DNA from: Candidatus Paceibacter sp.
Lineage (GTDB): Bacteria > Patescibacteriota > Patescibacteriia > Magasanikbacterales > UBA922
Direction: 5' to 3'
Length of the DNA: 50,899 bases
NCBI GenBank assembly: GCA_020725175.1
Contig: DYFM01000008.1
Span: forward strand, 2,041-52,939
The notes below the pieces were generated by a model. That model had not been told where the DNA came from. It saw nothing but the letters and a program-made list of their open reading frames with translations, and did no database searches. Both the position numbers and the translations under genes were made by a program. Below are positions 6,694 through 15,556 of the stretch, piece after piece. The number at the start of each line of letters is the position of its first letter. Position 1 is the stretch's first letter.

Positions 6694-7773
6694 ATGAAAA
6701 TTTGTATTATCAACAATTTATTTCCGCCGGATGGGGGAGGGGCTGAGCGAGTTGTGCTGCGGCAGATAGAGGAAGAAAAAAAGCACGGGAATGAGGTGGT
6801 GTTGATTACTACCAGCAATGCTGATAGCTTTTCTGATACGTTGAAAAATGTGCGGGTATATCAGCTGCGTCCTTACAATCTGTTTCATTATCGCCAACTA
6901 TCTCAGCATGGGGTTCTTGTCAAACTGCTTTGGCATGGTGTTGACATGCTGAACATCGGATCGGCACGGAGAATAAAACAGATTTTGAAAAAAGAACAGC
7001 CCGAAGTAGTTCATACCCACAATCTCATGGGGATTGGTTTTTTGGTTCCAAGAGTTATTCAGAGTTTGAAAATAACACATATCCACACTATTCATGATAT
7101 ACAGTTGGTGGAGCCGAGTGGAGTGTTGTTATGGAATCATTCTAGTGATTCATTTTTGCAGAAAATTTATTCTCGGATAATGAAATGGTTGCTGAAGTCC
7201 GTGGATGTGGTTGTTTCACCGTCTCGGTTTTTGCAAGAGTTTTATACAAAGCGGGGTTTTTTTAGGGGAAGCGAGTTTATTCTCAATCAAAAAACAAAGC
7301 ACATAAAACATACATCAATTGTTGGTGTTAAACCTGTAAAATGTCTTTTTGTTGGTTCTTTGTCAAGACATAAGGGTATAGAAATTTTAATGAGAGCTTG
7401 GGACTTGATAGATAAGGATGTGGATGCTGAGGTTCATGTTGTTGGTTCCGGTGCACTTGAGTCTGTGGTGAGGGAATGGGCAAAGAATGATGCACGGATT
7501 TTTGTTCATGGTCAACTTGGTAGGGTTGATTTGCAGAAAGTGTATGAAGAATGTCAGGTGCTTATTTTTCCTTCTATTTGCTTGGAAAACCGACCGACAG
7601 TGCTGGAGGAGGCGATGGAAAAGGGATTGTTTATTGTGGCATCTGATACTGGTGGTGTGAGAGAAGTGGTGGAGGGATATGACGGGGCTGTGTTGGTGGA
7701 GCCGGGGAATGTGCATAATCTTGTTTCTGAAATAAAGATGTTGATTGATAGAGCTTCGGATCAAACGGATTAG
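6694..7773 (+). CDS. Glycosyltransferase, GT4 family (GT-B fold)
   Basis: A 359-aa retaining-type glycosyltransferase that would transfer a sugar from a nucleotide donor during surface glycan synthesis. The N-terminal domain starts MKICIINNLFPPDGGGAE, with the Gly-rich loop. The donor-binding C-terminal domain has FVGSLSRHKGIEIL, HVVGSGALE and the E-x7-E motif in ENRPTVLEEAM. The frame extends 8 codons upstream into the inverted repeat, so the ATG at 6694 is preferred. The final codons and stop lie in a CGGATCAAACGGATTAGGCGG repeat block (words CGGATCAAACGG and GGATTAGGCGG), which suggests the C-terminus was remodelled by that element. Confidence 0.85.
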   Translation: MKICIINNLFPPDGGGAERVVLRQIEEEKKHGNEVVLITTSNADSFSDTLKNVRVYQLRPYNLFHYRQLSQHGVLVKLLWHGVDMLNIGSARRIKQILKKEQPEVVHTHNLMGIGFLVPRVIQSLKITHIHTIHDIQLVEPSGVLLWNHSSDSFLQKIYSRIMKWLLKSVDVVVSPSRFLQEFYTKRGFFRGSEFILNQKTKHIKHTSIVGVKPVKCLFVGSLSRHKGIEILMRAWDLIDKDVDAEVHVVGSGALESVVREWAKNDARIFVHGQLGRVDLQKVYEECQVLIFPSICLENRPTVLEEAMEKGLFIVASDTGGVREVVEGYDGAVLVEPGNVHNLVSEIKMLIDRASDQTD

Positions 7774-7800
7774 GCGGATGAGGACGAATTTTTGATGATA

Positions 7801-7826
7801 AAAAATCCCTGCCGAATTGGCAGGGT
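7801..7826 (-). terminator. Terminator for the minus-strand GT-C gene
   Basis: CCCTGCC (7807-7813) pairs with GGCAGGG (7819-7825). Read on the minus strand the stem is followed by ATTTTTT, a canonical intrinsic terminator. Confidence 0.65.
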
Positions 7827-7884
7827 ATAATCAAATCTCTCTCAATGTCAATGCTTCTTGTGGATGAAAACTTTGTATAAAAAA

Positions 7885-8008
7885 ACTACCAATACGTGTT
7901 TGGTAGTCTAGTAAAAGAGTGGGCCGGCCGTGCTGAGGTGTGCTGTGGGACCGCACGGCCGGGAGAAATATCCGTCAACTAGTTAGCCTCCTTTGTTACT
8001 AGTTGACG
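7885..8008. other. Cluster of three hairpins in a 324-bp gene-free gap
   Basis: Three stems follow one another. ACTACCAA/TTGGTAGT (7885-7907) is preceded by an A-run, so it can also act as a minus-strand terminator. A GC-rich 10-bp stem CCGGCCGTGC/GCACGGCCGG spans 7924-7962. An 11-bp stem CGTCAACTAGT/ACTAGTTGACG spans 7973-8008. With the terminator at 7801-7826 they fill the gap from 7774 to 8097. I see no coding potential. It could be a structured 3' UTR of the minus-strand gene or a small RNA. Confidence 0.55.
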
Positions 8009-8097
8009 AGTTTCTCAGTACAAAAATACTGTAAAAAATTACTTTCGTCAATAGGCTAGGAAAGGTTTTGTGAAGAATTGATAAATATTGCTCTTGC

Positions 8098-10287
8098 TTA
8101 TATTTTATATTCAAATACCCACGCCTGCTCCGGATTTTCCCCAATAGCCCACCAATCATCTGCTTCTGTTTTGGCCGCATCTCGAAGTTCTGCGGCGGGA
8201 TACCAATAGTTGGTGTGGATGAAATACGCGCGGTCAACTCCGGCAAAGTCCATAGCCTCCAGCATCCATTGTTTTTTGGGATATTCATATACCATCTGGC
8301 GGAAAAACTGATACAGGGGGCCGCCCGTTGGGATGGAATAGAAGTATTGTTCGCCCTCTTTGGTATCATGATATTTGGCAAAACCAAATTCTCGCAAGGC
8401 TGCGGCTGATACGGTTTGGTTGGTGAGCACGATATAGTTGAAATTTTCATCGTTTCTGTCTTGAATTGAATGAACCGCCGCAATATCGGCAGCGCGAACA
8501 CTATAGCCGGTAAAGCGAGACACCGGATCTCGTGTTGGATAAGTAAAGTACCAGGAAACGGTGATAAGCACGGCAAACAAGATTGTCAAGGGTATTTGTG
8601 TATATCTTTTGCAGGAAAGAAAAAGAAACAGTTCTCGAAGCGATATAATGAAGAAAGGGAGAAGGGTGAGAAGGGCGAGATCGGTAATTCTCTCTGCGTA
8701 TACGCCTTGTTCATACGAAATGACATTTGGAAAACGAAGCGTGGTTACTATGAATCCGGCAAGAAGATAAAGACCGATAGAAGTGAGAAGCCAAAAGCTC
8801 GGGTACGTGCTTCGATACTTTTTATATGAGAAGTATAGTCCTATAGCAAACACAATAAGGAGAATGCCTGGTATACTCAGTTTGAACCAGTACAGTATAT
8901 CCCATGCTAATGGAGCGGGGGTGATCCAGTACCAGTGTGGGATGGTAAAAAACGTTTTTAGGTTGTTAAGATGTAAAAATGGATTTTGCAGTAAAACTTG
9001 TTCACCGGTACGTAAACCATTGAGATAAAATACTATTGGTAGACTGGCTGCTAATACAAATGGGTATACAATGCTCAGGATTGTGCTTGTAACAGATTTT
9101 TGTTGTATTTGTTTCATGAATATTTTTTGATAGAGAAAAAAAGCGGCAAACAATATCGCAAGGGGAATGCCAATAAAGGCGTGAATAGCTGTTGTGAGGG
9201 CAACGAGAGAACCGCTTATCACATATAGACGTAGTCCATGATATTTTGTCTGATACCAAAGAGCAAAGATGGATGTTAATGCGGTCAATAGGGCAAGGTT
9301 GTTTGGGGTGGTGAGGGTAAAAAAAGATAATGGGATGAGAAACAGTGAAAGAATCGCCGGGAGAAGTCTGTTTTGAAAACCTAGGCGGGTGAACGAATAG
9401 TAGGCTGAGAGTGGAATCAAAATTGTGGCTGCAAGCGGAACAAGTAGTTTATCAAGTAGGTGAATAGAGAGATGAGTGGTAAAGTGCCCAACCAGTACCA
9501 ACATGTACTGTCCGATATAGTACGGTTGCTTCGGGGTGATAGCACCGTGGTTGAGTATCCATTGTTCAGCTGCTTGGTGGATAAACGGATCAAAGCCGTA
9601 CCCGTATACAAACGCAATGAGACTCACTGTGAAGAGAAGTGTAAAATGAGGAATGAGCACAAGAAGGCGATAGGTACTCGAGCTTTTTTGGGTATACCAA
9701 AAAAGCAGTATACTCGTAACAACAAAGAGCAGGAAAAAGTTTGGGCCAACAAGAGTCCAGGGGGAAATAAGTGTATCGGTGGAACGTCTTGTGAATAAAA
9801 TTGCCAGGAGCAGAATATCACCGATTATGATAATCAGCGGTAAAAAAAAATTGAAAAAGAGCTGGTGTGTGTTTTGCCGATTGGCGATAAAAGTTTGGAT
9901 ATTTTTTCTCATGTAAACACCCCAATCTTTTTGAGATAAGGAGAAAAAAGTTTCGCTTTCAATTTTTAGAAAAGAAAGAGTAACTGGAACCAAAAGTAAT
10001 ATAACGGACAGCACGAGCTTGTTTATTTCATACAACAAGTAGACTCCAGAGAGAATGGAGATACAAAGAGCAACGGTGGTAAGTGATCCCCAGAATAGTT
10101 GCCATGGTTTTGTCTCTTTTGGAAGAAGGTGTTGTCCAGCGATACTACCAAAAAAAGACACGTACAATATAAGTGAGAGAATACCGAAAAGTGCTGAAGG
10201 TACAAACCAAATACTGACAAAGAGAAGTATTGCAAAAATAGCGGAAAAAATGATATACTGCCGTTGATTGAAAAGCATTTTTTGCAT
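8098..10287 (-). CDS. Polytopic membrane protein, GT-C glycosyltransferase-like
   Basis: A 729-aa integral membrane protein with at least a dozen hydrophobic segments and a soluble C-terminal domain of about 150 residues. The loop GYGFDPFIHQAAEQWI, with an Asp after the first long membrane block, resembles the catalytic loop of GT-C glycosyltransferases that use polyprenyl-linked sugars; this is inference. It is a diverged paralogue of the protein at 11080-13296, with the same order of a D-x(3)-H loop, a YxxGQ motif, membrane bundle and C-terminal domain. The frame is open to 10329, but the -10 element at 10315-10320 would fall inside such a gene, so I choose the ATG at 10287. The exact family is not recognised. 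Confidence 0.7.
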   Translation of the reverse strand: MQKMLFNQRQYIIFSAIFAILLFVSIWFVPSALFGILSLILYVSFFGSIAGQHLLPKETKPWQLFWGSLTTVALCISILSGVYLLYEINKLVLSVILLLVPVTLSFLKIESETFFSLSQKDWGVYMRKNIQTFIANRQNTHQLFFNFFLPLIIIIGDILLLAILFTRRSTDTLISPWTLVGPNFFLLFVVTSILLFWYTQKSSSTYRLLVLIPHFTLLFTVSLIAFVYGYGFDPFIHQAAEQWILNHGAITPKQPYYIGQYMLVLVGHFTTHLSIHLLDKLLVPLAATILIPLSAYYSFTRLGFQNRLLPAILSLFLIPLSFFTLTTPNNLALLTALTSIFALWYQTKYHGLRLYVISGSLVALTTAIHAFIGIPLAILFAAFFLYQKIFMKQIQQKSVTSTILSIVYPFVLAASLPIVFYLNGLRTGEQVLLQNPFLHLNNLKTFFTIPHWYWITPAPLAWDILYWFKLSIPGILLIVFAIGLYFSYKKYRSTYPSFWLLTSIGLYLLAGFIVTTLRFPNVISYEQGVYAERITDLALLTLLPFFIISLRELFLFLSCKRYTQIPLTILFAVLITVSWYFTYPTRDPVSRFTGYSVRAADIAAVHSIQDRNDENFNYIVLTNQTVSAAALREFGFAKYHDTKEGEQYFYSIPTGGPLYQFFRQMVYEYPKKQWMLEAMDFAGVDRAYFIHTNYWYPAAELRDAAKTEADDWWAIGENPEQAWVFEYKI

Positions 10288-10314
10288 AAATTCAGGGATA
10301 ATTTCTTGACGCGT

Positions 10315-10343
10315 ATTATAGCGCACCATTTCCAGTAAAACAA
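10315..10343 (-). promoter_or_regulatory. Promoter for the minus-strand GT-C-like gene
   Basis: On the minus strand: TTGTTT, exactly 17 nt, TATAAT. The -35 box touches the start of the divergent phosphatidyltransferase gene. It decides the start of the minus gene (10287, not 10329). Confidence 0.6.
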
Positions 10344-10344
10344 T

Positions 10345-10965
10345 ATGCGGGTATTTGATCGTTTTAAGAAAAACAATCCGGATTTATTTGAATATCAAGA
10401 AGCTACGGAAGTATATCCGCATGACCAGTTTGTGGCACGATGGGTATTGAAATATCTACCGGAACAAGTAACGCCAAATAGCCTTACCTTATTTCGGATT
10501 GCTTTTACGCCGGTCATTTTTTTTATTGTGTTGTACCAGCACTATATTACCGGAGCAATTTTGTTTATCCTCACGGCGTTTACCGATGTTATGGATGGAT
10601 CTTTGGCGCGAACGAAGCATAAAATTACCAAGTTTGGTATGTTGTTTGATCCGATGGCCGATAAACTACTTATTGGTTCATTGGTTTTTTTGTTGGTATT
10701 TAAGATTGATTATATGTTGGCAGTGGCAGTACTGGGGGTTGAAATTATGATTATTACCAGTGCGTTGGTGGCAAAAGTAAAGTTTAAAACAGTTCGGATG
10801 GCCAACCGATGGGGGAAAGCGAAAATGTTGCTTCAGGTGATTGCTACCTGCTTGACCATGATCGCGCTGATTGTCGACTATCCGGCATTTATGAGCGCGG
10901 CAGCCTGGTTGTTTGGTATTGCGATCGGGTTTGCGGTGTTGAGTTTGTATAAACATGGGATTTAA
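10345..10965 (+). CDS. CDP-alcohol phosphatidyltransferase family protein
   Basis: A 206-aa integral membrane enzyme that would swap CMP of a CDP-linked lipid for an alcohol, as in phosphatidylglycerophosphate synthesis. The family motif D-x2-D-G-x2-A-R-x8-G-x3-D-x3-D is complete: DVMDGSLAR, then G near residue 98, FDPMADK (about residues 76-107). Several transmembrane helices follow. It lies between the two GT-C-like paralogues, 16 nt from the previous potential gene start, and 114 nt before the plus-strand GT-C gene. The likely product is PgsA-like, but the alcohol acceptor cannot be read from sequence. Confidence 0.88.
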   Translation: MRVFDRFKKNNPDLFEYQEATEVYPHDQFVARWVLKYLPEQVTPNSLTLFRIAFTPVIFFIVLYQHYITGAILFILTAFTDVMDGSLARTKHKITKFGMLFDPMADKLLIGSLVFLLVFKIDYMLAVAVLGVEIMIITSALVAKVKFKTVRMANRWGKAKMLLQVIATCLTMIALIVDYPAFMSAAAWLFGIAIGFAVLSLYKHGI

Positions 10966-11079
10966 GTTTCGTTTCTTGGGTTATTGTGTTGATTCAGCGG
11001 AGAGAGCGGAATTAACGTGGAAAAAGCGGAGGCATGTTTTTGTTGGCGTGTAAGAGGGGGTTTGCAAGTATATTGTGGT

Positions 11080-13296
11080 ATGAATTTTGTTTTTTTACTA
11101 TCCTTGGTTTCAATACTGGGAATGTATGCGAACGTGATGTTTTTAGAAAGCGTTTGGCTTGGGATACTCATTTTTTTTGTGTATCTTTTGTCGACATCGC
11201 TTATTTGGCGGGTAGTATATAAAAAAGTATTTGGGTTTAAACGAAACAATTTCATACGTGCCATGTACTCGGTGTTTACCGTGTTTTTTTTGCTTAGCAC
11301 TTTTAGCGCGATTTGTGTTTGGTCATACAAGTTGACCGCCGAGGGGGTAGTTGCTGTTTTTGTTGGCACTTCGTTGGTTTCTTGGTTAGCCTGGGTTTGG
11401 GCTAGAACGAGTAAGGGGGCGCGGAGAAAAAATATTATTGATGTACAAATAAAAAATAATGATGGTGAAAACGTATTGTATCCTGCACGGTTTATTCTCA
11501 TATTACTATACTCTTTTTTGTGGATTATAACGATTATTTTGTTTATTCGCTCTGGTGGCGATCAGTCGGTTTTACAAACACCGTGGCAAATCCTCAGTCC
11601 ATACATATTACCACTCATGTTTGTGCTCACGATTCTTTTGGGTGTGATGCTTTTGTCTCGGTTTAAAACCCGCGGATTGTTGGTTCTGCTTATTACACAA
11701 ACATTTTTACTTCATTTGTATATTCCTATCTCTCATCAACTTCCGTGGGGAGGGGATGTGTGGCGACATATTGCTGTTGAAAAACGATTGGTTGAAGATG
11801 AGTCAATTTTGCCGGTTTTACTTGGTCCGGAGGCGGTTTGGAAAGAGGTAATAGGAGTAGATATTCCGCAAGTATTGGTTCATCCGCAAAAATATTCTTA
11901 CGGGCAACTATGGGGGGTGACTGTATTATTGACACGAGTGCTGCACGTGGATTTGCTTACGCTCAACATATGGCTCTTACCAATACTTTGGTCACTGTTT
12001 TTTCCGATTCTTCTCTTCCAAATTGGAACAACCCTTTTTCACTCAAAGCGTATCGGACTGTGGTTGGTGTGGCTATCGTTGGTGCCGTTTTCTCTGCAGG
12101 CGGTAGGGTCGCTTACCTTACCGGTCAGCTTGGGTTTGCTGGGGTTTTTGTTCGTCCTGAGTTTGTGGCTCATGTATATCAAAACTGGAAACAGAGCACA
12201 AAAACAATGGACACTGCTCTTGAGTTTCTTTTTGTTGTTTACGTATCCGCTGTATGTTCTTCTCATGTGGTTGGCTATTCTTGTAACCGGTGTAGTTCGA
12301 CGTATCGAAAGGGTTAAGAATAAAGCATTATCGGTATCGATACTGATAATTCTATTAATATTCAGTATTCCGATTTTCGAACTCCTTTTCAACACAAGCG
12401 TCTTTCCTCAACAGTGGTCATTTATTTCTTCTACCAAACAATTCATCGGTCAATTAACTGGTTGGTATTATGCTACCGGTATTCGACTGCACGATGTATT
12501 GAGTGGGAATATCTTTTACAATCATACTCCTACTTGGTCTTTTGTTGCTTCGCCGTTTACCATGTGGCGTTGGTATGTTATGCCGTTGATGTTGGTACTC
12601 TGGGGAACAATGCTATATGGAGTATATCGAGCGTTGTGGGTTGAGAAACAACTTGTTCTAAAAGTTTTTGGGAGTTTGTTCGTTACAGTACTTGGCGGAT
12701 ATATCATTGGGTGGTATATTTTAGAAGGGGATAGATTGTTAGTGCGACGGCTGGATCCTACGCTGGCAGTACTCATGATCATCTTTCTTGTGTATGGGTG
12801 TATGCAGTTGGTAGGGAGAATAGATCAGGTGCCACAAAATAGAAAAATTCTTTTGATCATTTCTTCCATAATTCTGATAAGTTTTTTTGCTACTAGTAAT
12901 TATGCTTCCGGTCCGGATATGCGGGTGGTGAGTGTTGATGAATACCGAGTCGCAGAATTTGTTTGGAATCGCACTGATCGCCTGGCTGATCGCCACTGTG
13001 TGTTGGCAGATACGTGGACATTACTCGCTCTCGAAGCAGTTTCCGGAAGAACTATTGTGGGCGGTGGATTTCCGATTGATTATCAGTATGGTCAGGTGGA
13101 GCGGGAGAGTTTGTTGCAAGAGCTTCGGGATGATAGGGAATTAGCCAGTAATGAGATGATAAAAGAATTGCAAGAAAAGACGGGTGCGAAACATTGTTTT
13201 ATTGTATATGATGGACTCGGGCGAGGCGATGAGTTGTTTGGAGACAATAGCGGCACGTTTGGGAAGCTTGAGGTTTGGGTGGTTGGTTTGAATTAA
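11080..13296 (+). CDS. Polytopic membrane protein, GT-C glycosyltransferase-like
   Basis: A 738-aa protein with about 13 hydrophobic segments, an early acidic loop WGGDVWRHIAVEK, a YSYGQLW motif, and a soluble C-terminal part beginning VVSVDEYRVAEFVW. Architecture and motif order match the minus-strand protein at 8098-10287, so they are diverged paralogues. GT-C enzymes use lipid-phosphate sugars to glycosylate glycans or proteins at the outer membrane face; that role is inferred. The frame extends to a GTG at 11017, but the added 21 residues are polar and Cys-rich, and the ATG at 11080, right before the first membrane helix, is better. Confidence 0.7.
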   Translation: MNFVFLLSLVSILGMYANVMFLESVWLGILIFFVYLLSTSLIWRVVYKKVFGFKRNNFIRAMYSVFTVFFLLSTFSAICVWSYKLTAEGVVAVFVGTSLVSWLAWVWARTSKGARRKNIIDVQIKNNDGENVLYPARFILILLYSFLWIITIILFIRSGGDQSVLQTPWQILSPYILPLMFVLTILLGVMLLSRFKTRGLLVLLITQTFLLHLYIPISHQLPWGGDVWRHIAVEKRLVEDESILPVLLGPEAVWKEVIGVDIPQVLVHPQKYSYGQLWGVTVLLTRVLHVDLLTLNIWLLPILWSLFFPILLFQIGTTLFHSKRIGLWLVWLSLVPFSLQAVGSLTLPVSLGLLGFLFVLSLWLMYIKTGNRAQKQWTLLLSFFLLFTYPLYVLLMWLAILVTGVVRRIERVKNKALSVSILIILLIFSIPIFELLFNTSVFPQQWSFISSTKQFIGQLTGWYYATGIRLHDVLSGNIFYNHTPTWSFVASPFTMWRWYVMPLMLVLWGTMLYGVYRALWVEKQLVLKVFGSLFVTVLGGYIIGWYILEGDRLLVRRLDPTLAVLMIIFLVYGCMQLVGRIDQVPQNRKILLIISSIILISFFATSNYASGPDMRVVSVDEYRVAEFVWNRTDRLADRHCVLADTWTLLALEAVSGRTIVGGGFPIDYQYGQVERESLLQELRDDRELASNEMIKELQEKTGAKHCFIVYDGLGRGDELFGDNSGTFGKLEVWVVGLN

Positions 13297-13341
13297 ATTA
13301 TTTTTTGATATACTGTAATCATACTATTAATTAACATTATT

Positions 13342-14034
13342 ATGGATACGTATGCACCGGACTTGGCTATTCAATATATAGAAAATAGAGATTCTTACAG
13401 TGAAACAGATAAAAATCTTTTTGATGAACTCACAACAGTTGGTGTAAAGGATAAGTTTGTAGTTGATGTTGGTTGTGGGGGAGGTAAACATGCCAGTATA
13501 ATTTTGCAGATGGGAGCGGCAGAGGTGTTGGGGGTAGATATAAACGAAACTATGATTGCGGAGGCCAAAAAAAGGGAGAAAGATACGAAGAAAAGTCTTC
13601 GTTTTGAGGTAGCGGATGGGAGAAAATTGCCAGTTGCCGATTCTTCTGTCGATATAATTTTTTCAAATTTTGTCATTCATTATTTTGAAAAAACAGAAGA
13701 GGTATTTTCTGAAATTGCACGCGTCTTAAAGCCTGGTGGAATGTTTGTGGGTACCTTTAACATGTCTGATGTTTCTTTTGGATTTGAAAAACTTTATAAC
13801 ACCGCTATGCCAATACGCTTGGGATCAGGAAACCATTCTCTGGTTGTGTTAAATTTAATTAAATCAAGAGACGAGATTGTGGATGCAATAGAAGTTGCTG
13901 GTTTGGACATTGTGAAAATGAAAGAATTAGATCACTCTACCGCAGCAATTGATAGTGAGTATGAATACAAAGATCAAGTACAAAAGCATGCTATGAAACT
14001 TGTTTTAAAAAAGAAGTTGTCAGCATCTGTGTAA
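13342..14034 (+). CDS. SAM-dependent methyltransferase (class I)
   Basis: A 230-aa class I methyltransferase. Motif I is VDVGCGGGKHAS (about residues 42-53), followed by the acidic end of strand 2 (GVDINETM), motif III region VADGRKLPVADSSVD, and the post-motif ARVLKPGGMFVGTF typical of the UbiE/Methyltransf_11 group. The substrate is unknown; among sugar genes, a glycan or lipid substrate is possible. A -10-like TATACT lies near 13309. ATG follows ACATTATT with no Shine-Dalgarno motif. Confidence 0.85.
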   Translation: MDTYAPDLAIQYIENRDSYSETDKNLFDELTTVGVKDKFVVDVGCGGGKHASIILQMGAAEVLGVDINETMIAEAKKREKDTKKSLRFEVADGRKLPVADSSVDIIFSNFVIHYFEKTEEVFSEIARVLKPGGMFVGTFNMSDVSFGFEKLYNTAMPIRLGSGNHSLVVLNLIKSRDEIVDAIEVAGLDIVKMKELDHSTAAIDSEYEYKDQVQKHAMKLVLKKKLSASV

Positions 14035-14075
14035 TCAAAAATAAATCTGCGTAATCAATGTTAATTAACAACAAT

Positions 14076-14480
14076 ATGCAAGACTGTATTTTCTGTAAAA
14101 TCATCAATAAAGAAATTCCCAACTATACGGTATATGAAGACAGTCATGTGTTGGCGTTTCTTGATATCACGCCACGAGCAAAAGGGCATACGCTGGTTAT
14201 TCCAAAAGTGCACGCGGAAACACTCCTTGATTTAAATGAAGAAATAGCCAAAGAGCTTTTACCGGCAGTACAGAAGGTGATGAATCGTATGGAGGCTGTC
14301 TTGAAGCCTGATGGGTACAATGTTGGATGGAATCACGCAGAAGCAGGTGGACAAGTTGTACCGCATGTACATATTCACGTACTTCCACGCTGGAATGGTG
14401 ATGGTGGGGGAAATATGCACTCGATTGTTGATAGTGCAAGTGATGTGGATGTAGCGGAGGTAGCGAGGTTGTTTGGATAG
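14076..14480 (+). CDS. HIT family hydrolase (Hint-like)
   Basis: A 134-aa histidine-triad protein that hydrolyses nucleotide phosphoramidates or related AMP esters. The N-terminus MQDCIFCKIINKEIP carries the CxxC zinc pair, and the catalytic triad is HVHIHVLPRW near the C-terminus. The frame extends six codons to 14058, but homologues begin at the Met at 14076. The DNA before it contains local copies of TCTG(C/T)GTAATCAATGTTA. Length is normal. Confidence 0.9.
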   Translation: MQDCIFCKIINKEIPNYTVYEDSHVLAFLDITPRAKGHTLVIPKVHAETLLDLNEEIAKELLPAVQKVMNRMEAVLKPDGYNVGWNHAEAGGQVVPHVHIHVLPRWNGDGGGNMHSIVDSASDVDVAEVARLFG

Positions 14481-14585
14481 TGTTCATTTCTCAAGCCAAA
14501 GACGAGTTTGTTGTACATAGTCATTCTTTACCAAAAACAATAAAATAATTTTTGATTTATGATTTAGGATTTTTGATTTTATTCT

Positions 14586-15125
14586 ATGAAACGCCTCAAA
14601 AAACTTTCTGAAGAAACCGTTCATGAAAATCCGTGGTGGAAGTATAAACATGATACGCTTGAGAGAATGAGCGGAGAAATGGGTGATTATTATTATGCGG
14701 AGACAAATGGTGCGGTGATGATTGTTCCACGTTTGCCCGATGGACGGATTGCTATGGTACTGCAGTATCGATATTTATCTGATAAGCAAAGTATTGAATT
14801 TCCCGGTGGGGGAATAGAGATTGGGGTGGAGGTGGAACAGGCTGCTCGAATTGAACTACACGAAGAAACCGGTTGGGTAGCGGATGAAGTAGTAAAAATT
14901 GGTGTGTTTGAGCCGGCAAATGGTTTTGTAAAAGATCTCACGCATGTTTTTTTGGCTGAGGTAACTGAACAGGGAAAACAAGAGCTTGATTTTACCGAGG
15001 ATATTGAGGTATTATATCGACGACCCGATGAAATACGGGAAATGGTCCAACGCAATGAAATATGGGACGGACAAACCCTTGCTGCCTGGGCGCTAGTCGA
15101 GCAGCATTTGGTACGTGAACGATAG
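14586..15125 (+). CDS. NUDIX hydrolase, ADP-ribose pyrophosphatase-like
   Basis: A 179-aa NUDIX protein with the N-terminal strands and FPGGG of ADP-sugar pyrophosphatases. The Nudix box is slightly degraded: the first Glu is Val and the Arg of RE is Ile (ARIELHEETGW), but the metal-binding EExG core is intact. The downstream stretch PANGFVKDLTHVFLAE fits ADP-ribose or nucleotide-sugar hydrolases. Next to sugar-nucleotide genes, a nucleotide-sugar substrate is plausible. Probably active, but the changed box deserves note. Confidence 0.82.
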   Translation: MKRLKKLSEETVHENPWWKYKHDTLERMSGEMGDYYYAETNGAVMIVPRLPDGRIAMVLQYRYLSDKQSIEFPGGGIEIGVEVEQAARIELHEETGWVADEVVKIGVFEPANGFVKDLTHVFLAEVTEQGKQELDFTEDIEVLYRRPDEIREMVQRNEIWDGQTLAAWALVEQHLVRER

Positions 15126-15161
15126 GATACGAAAAGGTACCGAAAAAACTTCAAAACATCT

Positions 15162-15554
15162 ATGGGAAAACGCACTGAAGAATTTATTCGTCTTTTTTCA
15201 TTTGAAGACGATAAGACAAAGGCAGGGAGAATAATTTCCACAGCTAAAATTGGTGATGTATACATGTCGCGGGTAACAATAGATCCGGGGGTAACGATTG
15301 GAAATTACTATAATAAAAAAACCAACACCATGTTTTATGTGGAGTCTGGAGAAGTGGAAGCGGTATTTGAACAAGTGAAGACAAAAGAGCGTTTACAGAA
15401 AAAAATTCCAGCCGGGAGAAAGGCAATCCATATTCCGGTATACGTATCTCGAGCGATCAAAAATATTGGAAAAGAAAAAGCGATTTTAGTGTTTTTTAGT
15501 AATCATAGGATACGTTCGGGAGATGATTTTGAGTATCCTTTGGAGATGAAGTAA
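15162..15554 (+). CDS. RmlC-like cupin, sugar epimerase candidate
   Basis: A 130-aa single cupin (RmlC-like jelly roll), with GDVYMSRVTIDPGVTIGNYYN and MFYVESGEVEAVFE as the cupin strands. It is shorter than genuine RmlC (about 180 aa) and lacks the obvious RmlC His/Asp/Tyr signature, but WxcM/FdtA-type sugar isomerases have this form. It ends 2 nt before rmlB, so they are surely co-transcribed and presumably act on the same dTDP-sugar. It may supply the 3- or 3,5-epimerase (or isomerase) step between RmlB and the reductase at 16734. Confidence 0.65.
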   Translation: MGKRTEEFIRLFSFEDDKTKAGRIISTAKIGDVYMSRVTIDPGVTIGNYYNKKTNTMFYVESGEVEAVFEQVKTKERLQKKIPAGRKAIHIPVYVSRAIKNIGKEKAILVFFSNHRIRSGDDFEYPLEMK

Positions 15555-15556
15555 CT

